From positions 2,308,001-2,372,000 of the forward strand of contig NZ_CP012159.1 of NCBI RefSeq assembly GCF_001189295.1: a stretch of 64,000 bases of DNA. Direction: 5' to 3'. Shown piece after piece: positions 36,562-44,950 of this stretch. Position 1 is the stretch's first letter. Every line of letters starts with the position of its first letter. The translations under genes and the position numbers were made by a program. The notes below the pieces were generated by a model, which made no database searches, had not been told where the DNA came from, and saw only the letters and a list, made by a program, of their open reading frames with translations. The stretch is from Chondromyces crocatus (GTDB lineage: Bacteria > Myxococcota_A > Polyangia > Polyangiales > Polyangiaceae).

Positions 36562-37890
36562 TCAGGCCGCCGTGCCGCTGCGGGCCACGAGCCGGGGCCC
36601 GCCGACCACGTCGGTCTGCCCGAGCCCGAAGGCTTCGTGGAGGATGCACACCGCCTTGTCCGAGACCGCCTCGTCCACGAGGCAGCTGATGCGCAGCTCG
36701 GTGACGACCAGGCCCGAGACGACGATCCCCTCCTGCGTCAGCGCCCGGTAAAGGCGGGCGGGGATCGACGGATCGGAGCGGATGCCGATGCCGACCAGCG
36801 AGACCCGGGCGAGGCCTTCGCTGATCCGGAGTTCGCCCGTCTTCAGGCTCGCGACCAGCGGATCCAGCCGCTGGCGCGCGCGCAGAAGATCCACCTCGGG
36901 GATGGTGAAGGCGATGTTGGTCGTGGTGTCCGCCTGGACCCCGCGGGCGTGGCAGAGCATGTCCACGCTCACGTTCAGCTCGGCGAGGAGGCTGGCCAGC
37001 GCCATGACCAGCTCCGGCTGTTGCTCCACCCCCACCAGCTCGACGCGCGCCTGCCCTCGCGCGCAGGCGAGGCCCGTCAGGACCTTGCCCTCGAGTGCTC
37101 GTTCACGGTTGACGATCCACGTCCCTTCTTCGTCGGTGAACGAGCTGCGTACGTGCACGGAAACGTCATATTTCATTGCTATCTCCACGCTGCGGACCTG
37201 GAGGACCTTCGCCCCCAGAGACGCGAGCTCGATCATGTCCTCGTATGCAATGGACCTCAGCTTCCGCCCGGTGGGGCAGACGCGTGGGTCGGCCGTGTAG
37301 ACGCCGTCTACATCCGTGTAGATCTCACAGACATCGGCCCCGAGCGCTGCCGCCAGGGCCACCGCTGACGTGTCCGAGCCGCCGCGGCCCAGGGTGGTGA
37401 TGTTCTGGCTGGCGTCGACCCCCTGGAACCCCGCGACCACGGGAATCTGCCCGTGGCCGAGGGCTTCGCGGAGGGGACCTTCTTCCACCCAGAGGACGCG
37501 CGCCTTGGTGAAGGAGCTGTCGGTGAGCACCGGGACCTGATGTCCCAGCACCGAGCGCGCGTGCCCGCCCGCCGCGTGGATGGCCATCGCGGTGAGGGCG
37601 ACCGAGACCTGCTCGCCCGTCGCGATCATCACGTCGAGCTCCCGGCAATCCGGGAGCGGGGCGAGCTTGTGCGCGAGGGAGAGGAGCCGGTCCGTCTCTC
37701 CGCTCATGGCGCTGACGACGACCACGACGTCGTCACCAGCGCGCTGACTCTCGAGCGAGATCTGCGCCACCCTGCGGATTCGCTCGACGTCGGCGACCGA
37801 GGAGCCGCCGAACTTCTTGACGAGCAGGCGACGGCGCGCGGGCACGCCCGTGCGCTCGCTCGATGCTCCGACGGACCGGAGGTTTCTCAC
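36562..37890 (-). CDS. lysC: Aspartate kinase, last gene of the aminohydroxybenzoate operon
   Basis: This 442-residue aspartokinase phosphorylates aspartate, the first step to aspartate-4-semialdehyde. The kinase domain shows KKFGGSSV near the N-terminus, SAMSGETDRLL, the TTLGRGGSDTSAVALAAAL segment and IYTDVDGVYTADPR. Two ACT domains follow from about residue 280 (VELVGVEQQPELVMALASLL, then RVSLVGIGIRSDPSIPARLY), so feedback control by an amino acid is possible. The GTG start overlaps the stop of the aldolase gene (GTGA). Because its product feeds the substrate of that aldolase, this copy is probably dedicated to the pathway rather than to lysine or threonine synthesis. No semialdehyde dehydrogenase is in the operon. 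Confidence 0.93.
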   Translation of the reverse strand: MRNLRSVGASSERTGVPARRRLLVKKFGGSSVADVERIRRVAQISLESQRAGDDVVVVVSAMSGETDRLLSLAHKLAPLPDCRELDVMIATGEQVSVALTAMAIHAAGGHARSVLGHQVPVLTDSSFTKARVLWVEEGPLREALGHGQIPVVAGFQGVDASQNITTLGRGGSDTSAVALAAALGADVCEIYTDVDGVYTADPRVCPTGRKLRSIAYEDMIELASLGAKVLQVRSVEIAMKYDVSVHVRSSFTDEEGTWIVNRERALEGKVLTGLACARGQARVELVGVEQQPELVMALASLLAELNVSVDMLCHARGVQADTTTNIAFTIPEVDLLRARQRLDPLVASLKTGELRISEGLARVSLVGIGIRSDPSIPARLYRALTQEGIVVSGLVVTELRISCLVDEAVSDKAVCILHEAFGLGQTDVVGGPRLVARSGTAA

Positions 37891-38699
37891 AGGGTGGCCT
37901 CCCCGTCGGCCCCTGCCATGCGGTGGGACGCGCCGTCACCCATGACGATCTTCTGGAGCCGGGTCAGCGTGGAGGTCACGTCCTGGCGCTGGAAGATGTT
38001 GCGGCCGACGCAGAGGCCGGTCGCGCCATGGGCGACGATCTCACGCGCCATGTCGAGGACCTCGTCCTCGGAGCGCATCGCGCCGCCCGCGAAGAACACC
38101 GCTGTGTGCTCTCGGACGCCCTGGAGGAGCAGCGGGACGTGCGCTTTGTGGGTAGGCGCCGCCAGCTTCAGCGCGTCCGTCCCCAGCTCGACGCAGGCGC
38201 GCACCAAGTGGCGCTGTCGTACGAGCCGCTGCTCCTCGTCGCAGGTGACCTTGTCGTAGAGCATGGTGAGTACCGGCATGCCGTAGCGCCGCGCCTCGTC
38301 GACCAGCTCGCCGAGTTCGCTCAGGTTGTGGGCGTCGTTCTTCCCGTCGAAGTTGAGCTGCAACGACACGGCGTCGGCGCCGAGCCGGAGCGCGGACTCC
38401 ACCGACGTCAGCCGTTCTTTGCGGTCTGGATCGGCGGAGAGCGACATCATGCCATTGAGGTGGATCATGATGCCCTTGCCCCGGAGCAGGCCGAGCCGAC
38501 CGAGCCGCTCGACCATGCCCTTGTGAGCGATGATCCCGGTGATGCCGGGGTGACCGATCCAGCGCGCCACCTGCTCCGCGCTGTCGAGACCCTCCACCGG
38601 ACCGATCGTCAGCCCGTGATCGATGGGAACGATGATCCCGTGACCCGAGCGCCGATCGAGGAAACGCGACCAGCGGATCTGCTTTGCAACTCCATCCAT
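37887..38699 (-). CDS. Archaeal-type class I aldolase (AroA'/GriI-like)
   Basis: A 270-residue TIM-barrel aldolase of the class I fructose-bisphosphate/ADH-synthase family. Motifs are VPIDHGLTIGP (Asp27), SLQLNFDGKNDAHNL, the Schiff-base Lys at about 178 in DALKLAAP, and the phosphate-binding FFAGGAMRSEDE and CVGRNIFQ. In archaea such enzymes make the 2-amino-3,7-dideoxyheptulosonate precursor of dehydroquinate. In Streptomyces griseus GriI joins aspartate semialdehyde to dihydroxyacetone phosphate on the way to 3-amino-4-hydroxybenzoate. The neighbouring dehydroquinate-synthase-II homolog and aspartokinase favour the GriI role; the archaeal shikimate entry is the alternative. It lies 11 bases after the synthase gene and overlaps the kinase start. 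Confidence 0.85.
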   Translation of the reverse strand: MDGVAKQIRWSRFLDRRSGHGIIVPIDHGLTIGPVEGLDSAEQVARWIGHPGITGIIAHKGMVERLGRLGLLRGKGIMIHLNGMMSLSADPDRKERLTSVESALRLGADAVSLQLNFDGKNDAHNLSELGELVDEARRYGMPVLTMLYDKVTCDEEQRLVRQRHLVRACVELGTDALKLAAPTHKAHVPLLLQGVREHTAVFFAGGAMRSEDEVLDMAREIVAHGATGLCVGRNIFQRQDVTSTLTRLQKIVMGDGASHRMAGADGEATL

Positions 38700-38710
38700 G
38701 GAAGCGCCTT

Positions 38711-40072
38711 TCAGGTTTCGATGATGTGCTCGTCGACCTTGATGCCCACGTGCCGTCCCGGGGCCGCGACGTGGCCGAGGACCTTGTGACCCGCCCGCAG
38801 CTCCGTGATGTTGAGCGGCTTGGCGTCGTCCGAGAAGATGCGCACGTGCCAGTCGTCCTGCATGATCACGTTGATGCGTTCGCCATTCTGGAACTCGGAC
38901 TCGATGAGGCGCAGCGGGCGGACCTCCGTCTTCATCCGGCCGACGCTGCCGCGGCGGGTGGCACCATTCTGGTCGACGAGCATGATCTGCGACCCAGCGC
39001 GGAGTTCGCTCATGTAATCGGTCCGGTTGCCATAGTTGTAGACATAGCTGTGGACCGCGCCTGCATTCACCCGGAACGGGCGGAGTTCCATGTACGGCAA
39101 GAAGAAGACCTCCGGACAGCAGAGGATTCCGCCCTGCGAGGTGGAGCCCACGAGCATCCCCTCCGTCGGTGAGAAGAGCGTAGTGGTGTCGATGCAGCTC
39201 CGGTAGCCCATGCCAATCGGCACGCTGCGAATGATGGTGGCGACCTCGATCTTGACCGCGCTGCGATCGAGGCGTCCGAGGCGGGACATGAACTCGCCCA
39301 GCGCGTCGTGCGAGCGCGGCGAGAACATGACGCCATCCGCCCCGACTTCCATGACGCCGAGGGTGACGATGGCGTCGTCGACGTCCGTGGCGGTGCTGAT
39401 TTCCTTGATGAGCACCGTGCGCGTCGCCTGGAGGGTGGCAATCACCAGCTCGAGCGGGATGTTCGTGGGGTCGCGGAAGCGGACCATCAGGTACGCGTGA
39501 CGGCTGCCCTCGCGAATGGACTCGTGCAGGCTCGAACCGTCGTCCACGTAGGCGCGGTAGCAGGTCGCGTGCCCTCGCTGCGCCGCCTGATCGAGCACGG
39601 AGACGTCGTGGCTGGCGATGACGAGATCCTTGCCGGCTTGCGCCAGAGCGCCAAGGCGGCTCAGGTCGTCCATCTTCTCCGCGTGGTAGACCTTGAGCAT
39701 CCGCGGCGGAATCGCCGGCGCCACCGCGGCCACGTTGCCCGGGTAGAGGACGATGCCGGTGTACGAGAGGTTCACCACCCGCTCGATCATGCCCTCGTAT
39801 TCGTCCGGGGTGGCAATGCCTGCGGTGTCGTACCAGACGACGAGCGACGTCTGTTCCTCGACGCGGTTCCTGTCGCCATCGAGACGATCCAGCCGGATGC
39901 GCTCGCGCTTCGCCATCGAGACGGCATCGTTGATCCCCTTGGCGTGGGTGGTCGAGGCGCCGCCATTGCCCTGGGTCGCGCCGCCATGGGTGCCGTGAGA
40001 ACCATTGCCATGATGATGGGAGCTGCCGTTGGTGCTGTGCGAGCTGCCATTGCTGGTCGATGAGATATTCAT
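38711..40072 (-). CDS. 3-dehydroquinate synthase II homolog (AroB'/GriH-like)
   Basis: A 453-residue homolog of archaeal DHQ synthase II. Signatures are GADGVMFSP, the stretch GMGYRSCIDTTTLFSPTEGMLVGSTSQGG read in parts, and MELRPFRVNAGAVHSYV. The metal- and NAD-independent cyclase GriH of the grixazone pathway belongs here and turns the GriI product into 3-amino-4-hydroxybenzoate. Start is the ATG at 40072, after AGGAGAAC. An unusual feature is the N-terminal tail of about 45 residues made almost only of Ser, His, Gly, Asn and Thr, absent from the enzymes I know. The tail looks unstructured and might bind metal or tether partners. Between the ligase and aldolase genes in the operon. Confidence 0.85.
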   Translation of the reverse strand: MNISSTSNGSSHSTNGSSHHHGNGSHGTHGGATQGNGGASTTHAKGINDAVSMAKRERIRLDRLDGDRNRVEEQTSLVVWYDTAGIATPDEYEGMIERVVNLSYTGIVLYPGNVAAVAPAIPPRMLKVYHAEKMDDLSRLGALAQAGKDLVIASHDVSVLDQAAQRGHATCYRAYVDDGSSLHESIREGSRHAYLMVRFRDPTNIPLELVIATLQATRTVLIKEISTATDVDDAIVTLGVMEVGADGVMFSPRSHDALGEFMSRLGRLDRSAVKIEVATIIRSVPIGMGYRSCIDTTTLFSPTEGMLVGSTSQGGILCCPEVFFLPYMELRPFRVNAGAVHSYVYNYGNRTDYMSELRAGSQIMLVDQNGATRRGSVGRMKTEVRPLRLIESEFQNGERINVIMQDDWHVRIFSDDAKPLNITELRAGHKVLGHVAAPGRHVGIKVDEHIIET

Positions 40073-40094
40073 GATGAGAACGTTCTCCTGTATT

Positions 40095-41327
40095 TCAGCC
40101 CGGAGCCCCGATGTGCTCGCGGTTGACGTAAACTGGCTTCGCAGACATTCCGAACGCGATCGGCTCTCTCCGATCATAAAGAGTCCCCTTGGGGACGAGC
40201 TCCACCTCCAGCCGGGTCCCGTGAGCTTGCTCCAGTCGCCAGAGCAAATCGGGATCGATTTTGTCCTCTTCTCGTTCGCGTTCCACCACGAATCTCAGCT
40301 TCTCGTTCGTGGGGGTGACTCGCCAGAATCGTCGGCTCGGGAGCTCGGCGACAATGGCTTCCAGGGTCCATTGATCGAATGGGCGCCGTCCGATCCAGAG
40401 CGTGTCCGCCGCCCGCCCACGAATCTCCACCGACGCGCTCTCACCGCACGTGCAGGGCTCCTCGAGGCGCCTGCATCGATCGCCCGTCAGGTAGCGAATC
40501 ATGGGCATGGCGCGCGGGGTGAGCGACGTGACGACGAGCTCCCCCAGCTCACCCGGCGGCACCTCCTTCTCGAGCCGCTCATCAAGTATCTCCATCAGAA
40601 ACTGGTCCTGCCAGGGGTGGAGACGCCGCGCACGGCAGTCCATGGCCTGAGGGCCTGTCTCGGTCATCCCGTAGTTGTCGTAGACGGGGATGCCCCATAT
40701 CTCCTCGAGCAGCTCTCTCCGTGATGGGGAGAGCGGCTCGCCAGCACAGCAGATGGCGCGTAAACGAGGGAAATCTCGCCGGGGATCGAGCCCGGACATC
40801 TCCGCCATCTCGGCAATCATCACGGCTGACAGAGAGAGGGTGGCGAGCACCGTGATGTCGAGCCTCCGGAGCAGCTCCACCACCCGCGGCAGCGGCGTGA
40901 TGGTGGTCCGGCTGTCGGCAGGGACCACGCACGCCCCGGCGTGCTGCGCCGCTGCGTGGACGAAATGTCCAATGCTGGACAGGGCATAAGGGAACCGGAT
41001 CAGGACCCGCTCTCCTCGCTGAAAGCCGACACCCCACCGCGCGAACCTCTCGCGGATCTCCGACAGGTCGCGGTGGGTATACCAGGCGGAGACGGGTTCG
41101 CCCGTGGTCGCCGAGGATTCGTGGTATTGCGACAGATCTTCTCCAGGGACGCACAGCATCCCGTGTGGTGATTCTCTGCGCACGTCCTCCTTGGTGAGGA
41201 ACGGGATCCGACGGAATTCGTCCATCGAGCCGAGATCCCGGTCCGGCAGCCGGCCGCGGTAGAATGCGGAGCCGCGCGCGTGGCGCAGCATCTGGTTGAT
41301 AGCCTCGAGTCGCTCTGACGCCATCAT
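40095..41327 (-). CDS. PaaK-type adenylate-forming ligase (second in operon)
   Basis: A 410-residue member of the phenylacetate-CoA ligase branch of adenylating enzymes. It shows HESSATTGEPVSAWYTHRDL (the P-loop SSATTGEP), YDNYGMTETGPQA as the adenine-binding A5-like motif, RYLTGDRC and CTCGES, a Cys pair as in PaaK. It presumably activates an aryl carboxylate, with 3-amino-4-hydroxybenzoate the likely candidate given its neighbours. The frame starts at 41411, but the ATG at 41327 follows GGGGGTGAG and gives the family-length protein. It is 19 bases after the amidohydrolase gene and 22 before the synthase. It is only distantly related to the other ligase here, so they may use different acids. 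Confidence 0.83.
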   Translation of the reverse strand: MMASERLEAINQMLRHARGSAFYRGRLPDRDLGSMDEFRRIPFLTKEDVRRESPHGMLCVPGEDLSQYHESSATTGEPVSAWYTHRDLSEIRERFARWGVGFQRGERVLIRFPYALSSIGHFVHAAAQHAGACVVPADSRTTITPLPRVVELLRRLDITVLATLSLSAVMIAEMAEMSGLDPRRDFPRLRAICCAGEPLSPSRRELLEEIWGIPVYDNYGMTETGPQAMDCRARRLHPWQDQFLMEILDERLEKEVPPGELGELVVTSLTPRAMPMIRYLTGDRCRRLEEPCTCGESASVEIRGRAADTLWIGRRPFDQWTLEAIVAELPSRRFWRVTPTNEKLRFVVEREREEDKIDPDLLWRLEQAHGTRLEVELVPKGTLYDRREPIAFGMSAKPVYVNREHIGAPG

Positions 41328-41346
41328 GGACTCACCCCCGCGCAGC

Positions 41347-42105
41347 TCACGAGCATCCGATGCGGAGCAGGTGGCGAATGTTTCCGCCCAGGATCTTGTC
41401 GCGTTCACCACTCGAAATGGGGAGCAGGAGGAGCTTCTGCAGCTCCACCACCGGGTGGGACAGAGGAAATTCGGAGCCGAAGATCACCTTGCTCGCCCCC
41501 GCTCGTTTCACGGTCTCCGCAATGTGCAGGTAGCTCCCCAGTGACGTCTCCAGGTACAGGTTGTCGAGGCGTGTGGCGGCGGCTGTGGCCTCGCTGTCGG
41601 CGGGGCCTGCGCCCATGTGCTCCAGGATGAACGGCGTGTTCGGGTGCCGTTCTGCGAGCCGCACGTAATCGGCGGTGTTGGCGCCTGGCCGGAACGCCAC
41701 GTGAGAGCAGACGGTCGCGCCGTGGGCCGCGCAGACCTCCATGAGCGGCGCGAGGACGTCGTCACCGAAGCTGAACTTGTGGACGAGGGGGGTGACCATG
41801 AGGCCGCGGAAACCCTGGCGGAGATACCGCTCCAGGGTCTCCGGGGCCGTCTCGGTGCAAGGATCGACGCAGGCGAAGCCGTGGAGCCCGCCGCTGAGGC
41901 CGAGGCCCCAGTCGACGTACTCGTTCTTCGGCACGAGGTCTGGCTTCAGTTGGCCGCTGATGTAGGCGCCCATCTGCCGGACGTCGAGCATGCCGCCCGG
42001 GCTGACGACGCCCTGGGCGATGCCGCCCTGTGCGAGCTGCTGCAGGTACAGCTCGGCGGAGCCGTAGCTCGTCGGCGACACGTGTGCGTGCGCATCGATG
42101 ATCAT
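41347..42105 (-). CDS. Amidohydrolase-2 family protein, possible benzoxazole cyclase
   Basis: A 252-residue TIM-barrel metal enzyme of the amidohydrolase-2 (decarboxylase-like) family. Metal ligands are His6 and His8 (DAHAH), His135 (CSHVAF), His163 (LEHMG) and an acidic residue at 212. The latter is Glu in FGSEFP, where the family normally has Asp (GSDYP), a notable change. Members called BomN and NatL2 close the oxazole ring in the benzoxazole antibiotics A33853 and nataxazole. Its place between two PaaK-type ligases in an aminohydroxybenzoate operon suggests the same reaction. A hydrolase or decarboxylase role is the alternative. Confidence 0.78.
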   Translation of the reverse strand: MIIDAHAHVSPTSYGSAELYLQQLAQGGIAQGVVSPGGMLDVRQMGAYISGQLKPDLVPKNEYVDWGLGLSGGLHGFACVDPCTETAPETLERYLRQGFRGLMVTPLVHKFSFGDDVLAPLMEVCAAHGATVCSHVAFRPGANTADYVRLAERHPNTPFILEHMGAGPADSEATAAATRLDNLYLETSLGSYLHIAETVKRAGASKVIFGSEFPLSHPVVELQKLLLLPISSGERDKILGGNIRHLLRIGCS

Positions 42106-42140
42106 CGATCCCCTCCTCCCCAGCTTCGGTTGTTAAGGTG

Positions 42141-43478
42141 TCAACTGCGGACGACGCGTGCGGCTTTCACGGTCGGGCGGGGCATGCGTTCGACGATCTC
42201 CATCTCGAAGGGCAGGCCAGTGGCATGCTCCATCTTGCCGGCGAGCACATCGGCGAGGCCGGGGTGGTGCTTGGCGCCGCGAGAGAGTTCGCACCGGACC
42301 TTGATGCGAGACTCGTCGCACGTCGGCATGATCAGCTCGAACCAGTTGCCGACCTCCGGCATCCGGAGCAGATGCTCCTCCAGGTAGATCGGCGAGAGCG
42401 CACGGCCGCGGAAGCGGATCTGGTCGAAGGCGCGGCCTCTCAGGAAGAACCTGGGCATCTGGGCGCCACAGGCGCACGGGGAGAGGTCGAAGACGCCGAG
42501 GTCCCCGGTGCGGAACCGGAGCACCGGGCTGTCATAGCGCAGGAGAGAGGTGACGACGATCTCGCCGGGATCTCCTGCAGCCGACGGCTTGCCGGTGAGC
42601 GGGTCGACGAGTTCCATGGCGACGTGCGCCTGTGGGACGTGATAGCCATTGTGCTCGTCGCACTCGATGCCGAGGACGCCGCATTCGAGGGAGCCGTAGA
42701 AGAAGCTGGCTTTGGTACCCCAGAGCCGTTCGACGCGCTGCCGGAACGAAGGGGAGCACCCCTCACCCGTGAGCCAGATCTTCTTGAGTTTCAGCGCGGC
42801 CAGGTCGAGCGAGGCGTGCTCGGCTTCCTCGGCCAGCGTGATCGCCCAGGAGGGGCTGGTGACGATGACCGTGGGGCGCAGGTCCTTCATGACCTTGATG
42901 GTCTTGGCAGGGGTCGAGTAGGCGCCTCCCTTGCCTGCCGGGATGACCGTCGCGTGGTAGCCTTCCATGAACGTCTTGTGGAAGGAGAGCCCCGCGGTGC
43001 TCATCTCGTAGGGCAGCGCATTCATGCAGATGTCGCCTGGGCCGATCGGGAAGAGGCGCGGATAGCGAGGCGCGAGATCATGGAGGATGTAATCACTCCA
43101 CGTGGACACCATGTAGAGTTCCTGGCCGCCCGTGGTGCCCGTGGAGACCTGGATGAGGGCGATGTCCTCCTTGTCGCAGGTCAGGAGCAGGTACGGGTCC
43201 TGGCGCAGCTCGTCCTTCGTCAGGAAGGGGAGGCGAGCGAGATCGCTCGTGCGCTTGATGTCGGCGGGGTCGACCCCCGCCGCGTCCATCTTCCCGCGGT
43301 AGAAGCTGGACTTGTCATAGGCTCGCCGCACGATGGCCCGTAGCGATTCCGACTGGAAAGCGTCCAGCACGTCGTGCGGCATTCGATCTGCTTGCTCCAC
43401 GCTCGAGAGATAGCGGGAGAGGGCGGGAGCCATCTGCATGGCTTGCAATGTCTGCTCGAAGAGGGATCGCCTGCGCAT
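42141..43478 (-). CDS. PaaK-type adenylate-forming ligase (first in operon)
   Basis: A 445-residue PaaK-family ligase. Motifs are VSTGTTGGQELYMVSTWSDY (P-loop), FFYGSLECGVLGIECDEHNGYHV in the A5 position, RFRTGDLGVFDLSPCACGAQMPRF with the Cys pair and GRALSPIYLEE. It should make an acyl-adenylate, then a thioester or pass the acyl group to an amine or phenol. The frame opens at 43535; the ATG at 43478 (MRRRSLFEQT) matches the family beginning, while the ATG at 43514 is behind AGGA and cannot be excluded. It is the promoter-proximal gene of the six-gene operon; the 261-base gap to the divergent CPBP gene should contain the operon promoter. Confidence 0.83.
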   Translation of the reverse strand: MRRRSLFEQTLQAMQMAPALSRYLSSVEQADRMPHDVLDAFQSESLRAIVRRAYDKSSFYRGKMDAAGVDPADIKRTSDLARLPFLTKDELRQDPYLLLTCDKEDIALIQVSTGTTGGQELYMVSTWSDYILHDLAPRYPRLFPIGPGDICMNALPYEMSTAGLSFHKTFMEGYHATVIPAGKGGAYSTPAKTIKVMKDLRPTVIVTSPSWAITLAEEAEHASLDLAALKLKKIWLTGEGCSPSFRQRVERLWGTKASFFYGSLECGVLGIECDEHNGYHVPQAHVAMELVDPLTGKPSAAGDPGEIVVTSLLRYDSPVLRFRTGDLGVFDLSPCACGAQMPRFFLRGRAFDQIRFRGRALSPIYLEEHLLRMPEVGNWFELIMPTCDESRIKVRCELSRGAKHHPGLADVLAGKMEHATGLPFEMEIVERMPRPTVKAARVVRS

Positions 43479-43739
43479 GGTCGTTTTTCCGGGCGCCGGG
43501 GGGGCCTCGCCCATGCTTCCTGCATGGTGGCACACGCCTCATCCATGCGCCATCGAGCGTGATTGGATCGCCGGTGCAGGTGACAGCGGGCGCGTGATTG
43601 AGATACGACCCGGTCGCGCGTCGGGTCGACCTGAGCGTCAATGGTTTCTGTCCCGCCGTGTACTTCTGGGGGGACACCGTGCCGGGCGCAACGTTGTCCT
43701 CCGGCAGGCACGTTGTGGTAGCTCCGTGGGCCGAAACTC

Positions 43740-44435
43740 ATGACGCAGGACGACGCTGTCGCAACGGGCGCCCGCTTCCCTCAAGGAAGCCGGGCTCATC
43801 TTCTCCACGCCCTCAGTCTGGTCGCTCTTTGCGCCGGCCTCGCCGTCGGGAGCACGCTGCTCGCGCGGACCTTCTACGGAGGTGATCTGGGGCTGCTCAG
43901 TGGCTCCCCTGCGTCGTTCGCTGCCCTCGGCGCGCAGGTGGCGCTGGTGGTGGTGATCGGCTGGGGCTGGTTGCTGCGCTTCGGCCGGGTGAGCCTCCGA
44001 GATCTGGGGTTCAGGGATCTCTCGGTGAAGCAGCTGCTGCTCGGGATCGCAGCCGTCGTTCCGAGCCTCGTCTGCATCGGGTCGATGCTGACCATGGTGG
44101 GAATGACCCCACCGGCCTTGCTGGACGCCATCCTGGCCCAGCCGTGGCAAGCGCGGCTGCTCTGTCTCGGCGTGGGGCTGGTCACCGCAGTGGCCGAGGA
44201 GAGCGTGTTTCGAGGCTACCTGCAGCCTTCACTGGCGGCGCGGCTGGGGATGGCGGGGGGCGTGATCGGGACGGCGCTGCTGTTCTCGATGATCCACCTC
44301 TCCCAGTCGTGGGCCCAGGTGGCGAGCCGCTTTCTGCTGGGGCTGATCTTCGGGTTGCTGCGGGGTGGGGACCAGCCACTCTGGGCGCCTGTGATTGCTC
44401 ACACGCTGGTGTGGGTGGTGATTGGGCCGGTCTGA
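43740..44435 (+). CDS. CPBP intramembrane metalloprotease
   Basis: A 231-residue membrane protein with about six hydrophobic segments. The CPBP/Abi (CAAX protease and bacteriocin-processing) motifs are complete: EESVFRG (Glu153, Glu154, Arg158), His186 in FSMIHLSQS and His219 or so in APVIAHTLVWV. It may process a peptide or give self-immunity, as CPBP members do near some bacteriocin and metabolite clusters. It is divergent from the aminohydroxybenzoate operon, so a maturation or resistance link is possible but unproven. No clear ribosome site precedes the ATG. Confidence 0.87.
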   Translation: MTQDDAVATGARFPQGSRAHLLHALSLVALCAGLAVGSTLLARTFYGGDLGLLSGSPASFAALGAQVALVVVIGWGWLLRFGRVSLRDLGFRDLSVKQLLLGIAAVVPSLVCIGSMLTMVGMTPPALLDAILAQPWQARLLCLGVGLVTAVAEESVFRGYLQPSLAARLGMAGGVIGTALLFSMIHLSQSWAQVASRFLLGLIFGLLRGGDQPLWAPVIAHTLVWVVIGPV

Positions 44436-44516
44436 TGCGGATGACCAGGAGAGGGCTCCGCCGTCCGGCCATGGCGGCGCATGGTGGGTCGACGATTCTG
44501 GGGTAGGGTGCAGGTG

Positions 44517-44909
44517 ATGAAGTTCGAGCTGTCTTCGCTCCTGGGGCGGGCTTTTCAGGTTGCACCGGCCGCGACGGCCACGGCGACGCTGGCGGAGATC
44601 CGGCAGCAGCGTGGAGGTCGAGAGGCTCGGATCCGCGGTTACGAGGTGGTGGTCCCCGAGGCCGCTGATGGGGCCTGGTTCGAGGCCGGGCTGCTCCGGC
44701 CGCTGGTCTATTTCTGCGAGTCGTCTCGGGCGCCGCTACCCGCATGCGCGGGGGTGTTCGTGGCGTTGTTCTCGGGAGACTCCCTGTACTGCGTGGATGC
44801 CGCGGAGGTGATCCATTTCGGCGCCGAGACCCTGGAGGTCGACGTGGATGTGCTGGTGCAGCGCTTCGGTACGGGTGAAGTGCGCCACGCGCTCCGGGGA
44901 GAGGACTGA
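44517..44909 (+). CDS. Small protein of unknown function
   Basis: A 130-residue soluble protein that I do not recognise. It has a compact alpha/beta look: an N-terminal MKFELSSLLGRAFQ, an internal RGYEVVVPEAADGAWFEAGLLRPLVYFCE strand-rich core and an ETLEVDVDVLVQRFG tail. No signal, no membrane segment and no catalytic motif are evident. The ATG at 44517 is chosen because the further-upstream start at 44481 adds only Arg/Trp-rich residues. It ends 41 bases before the convergent isochorismatase-fold gene. Confidence 0.55.
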   Translation: MKFELSSLLGRAFQVAPAATATATLAEIRQQRGGREARIRGYEVVVPEAADGAWFEAGLLRPLVYFCESSRAPLPACAGVFVALFSGDSLYCVDAAEVIHFGAETLEVDVDVLVQRFGTGEVRHALRGED

Positions 44910-44950
44910 GCCGGGCTAGCGGCGCGCCACGAGGGCCGAAATCGAGGCGA

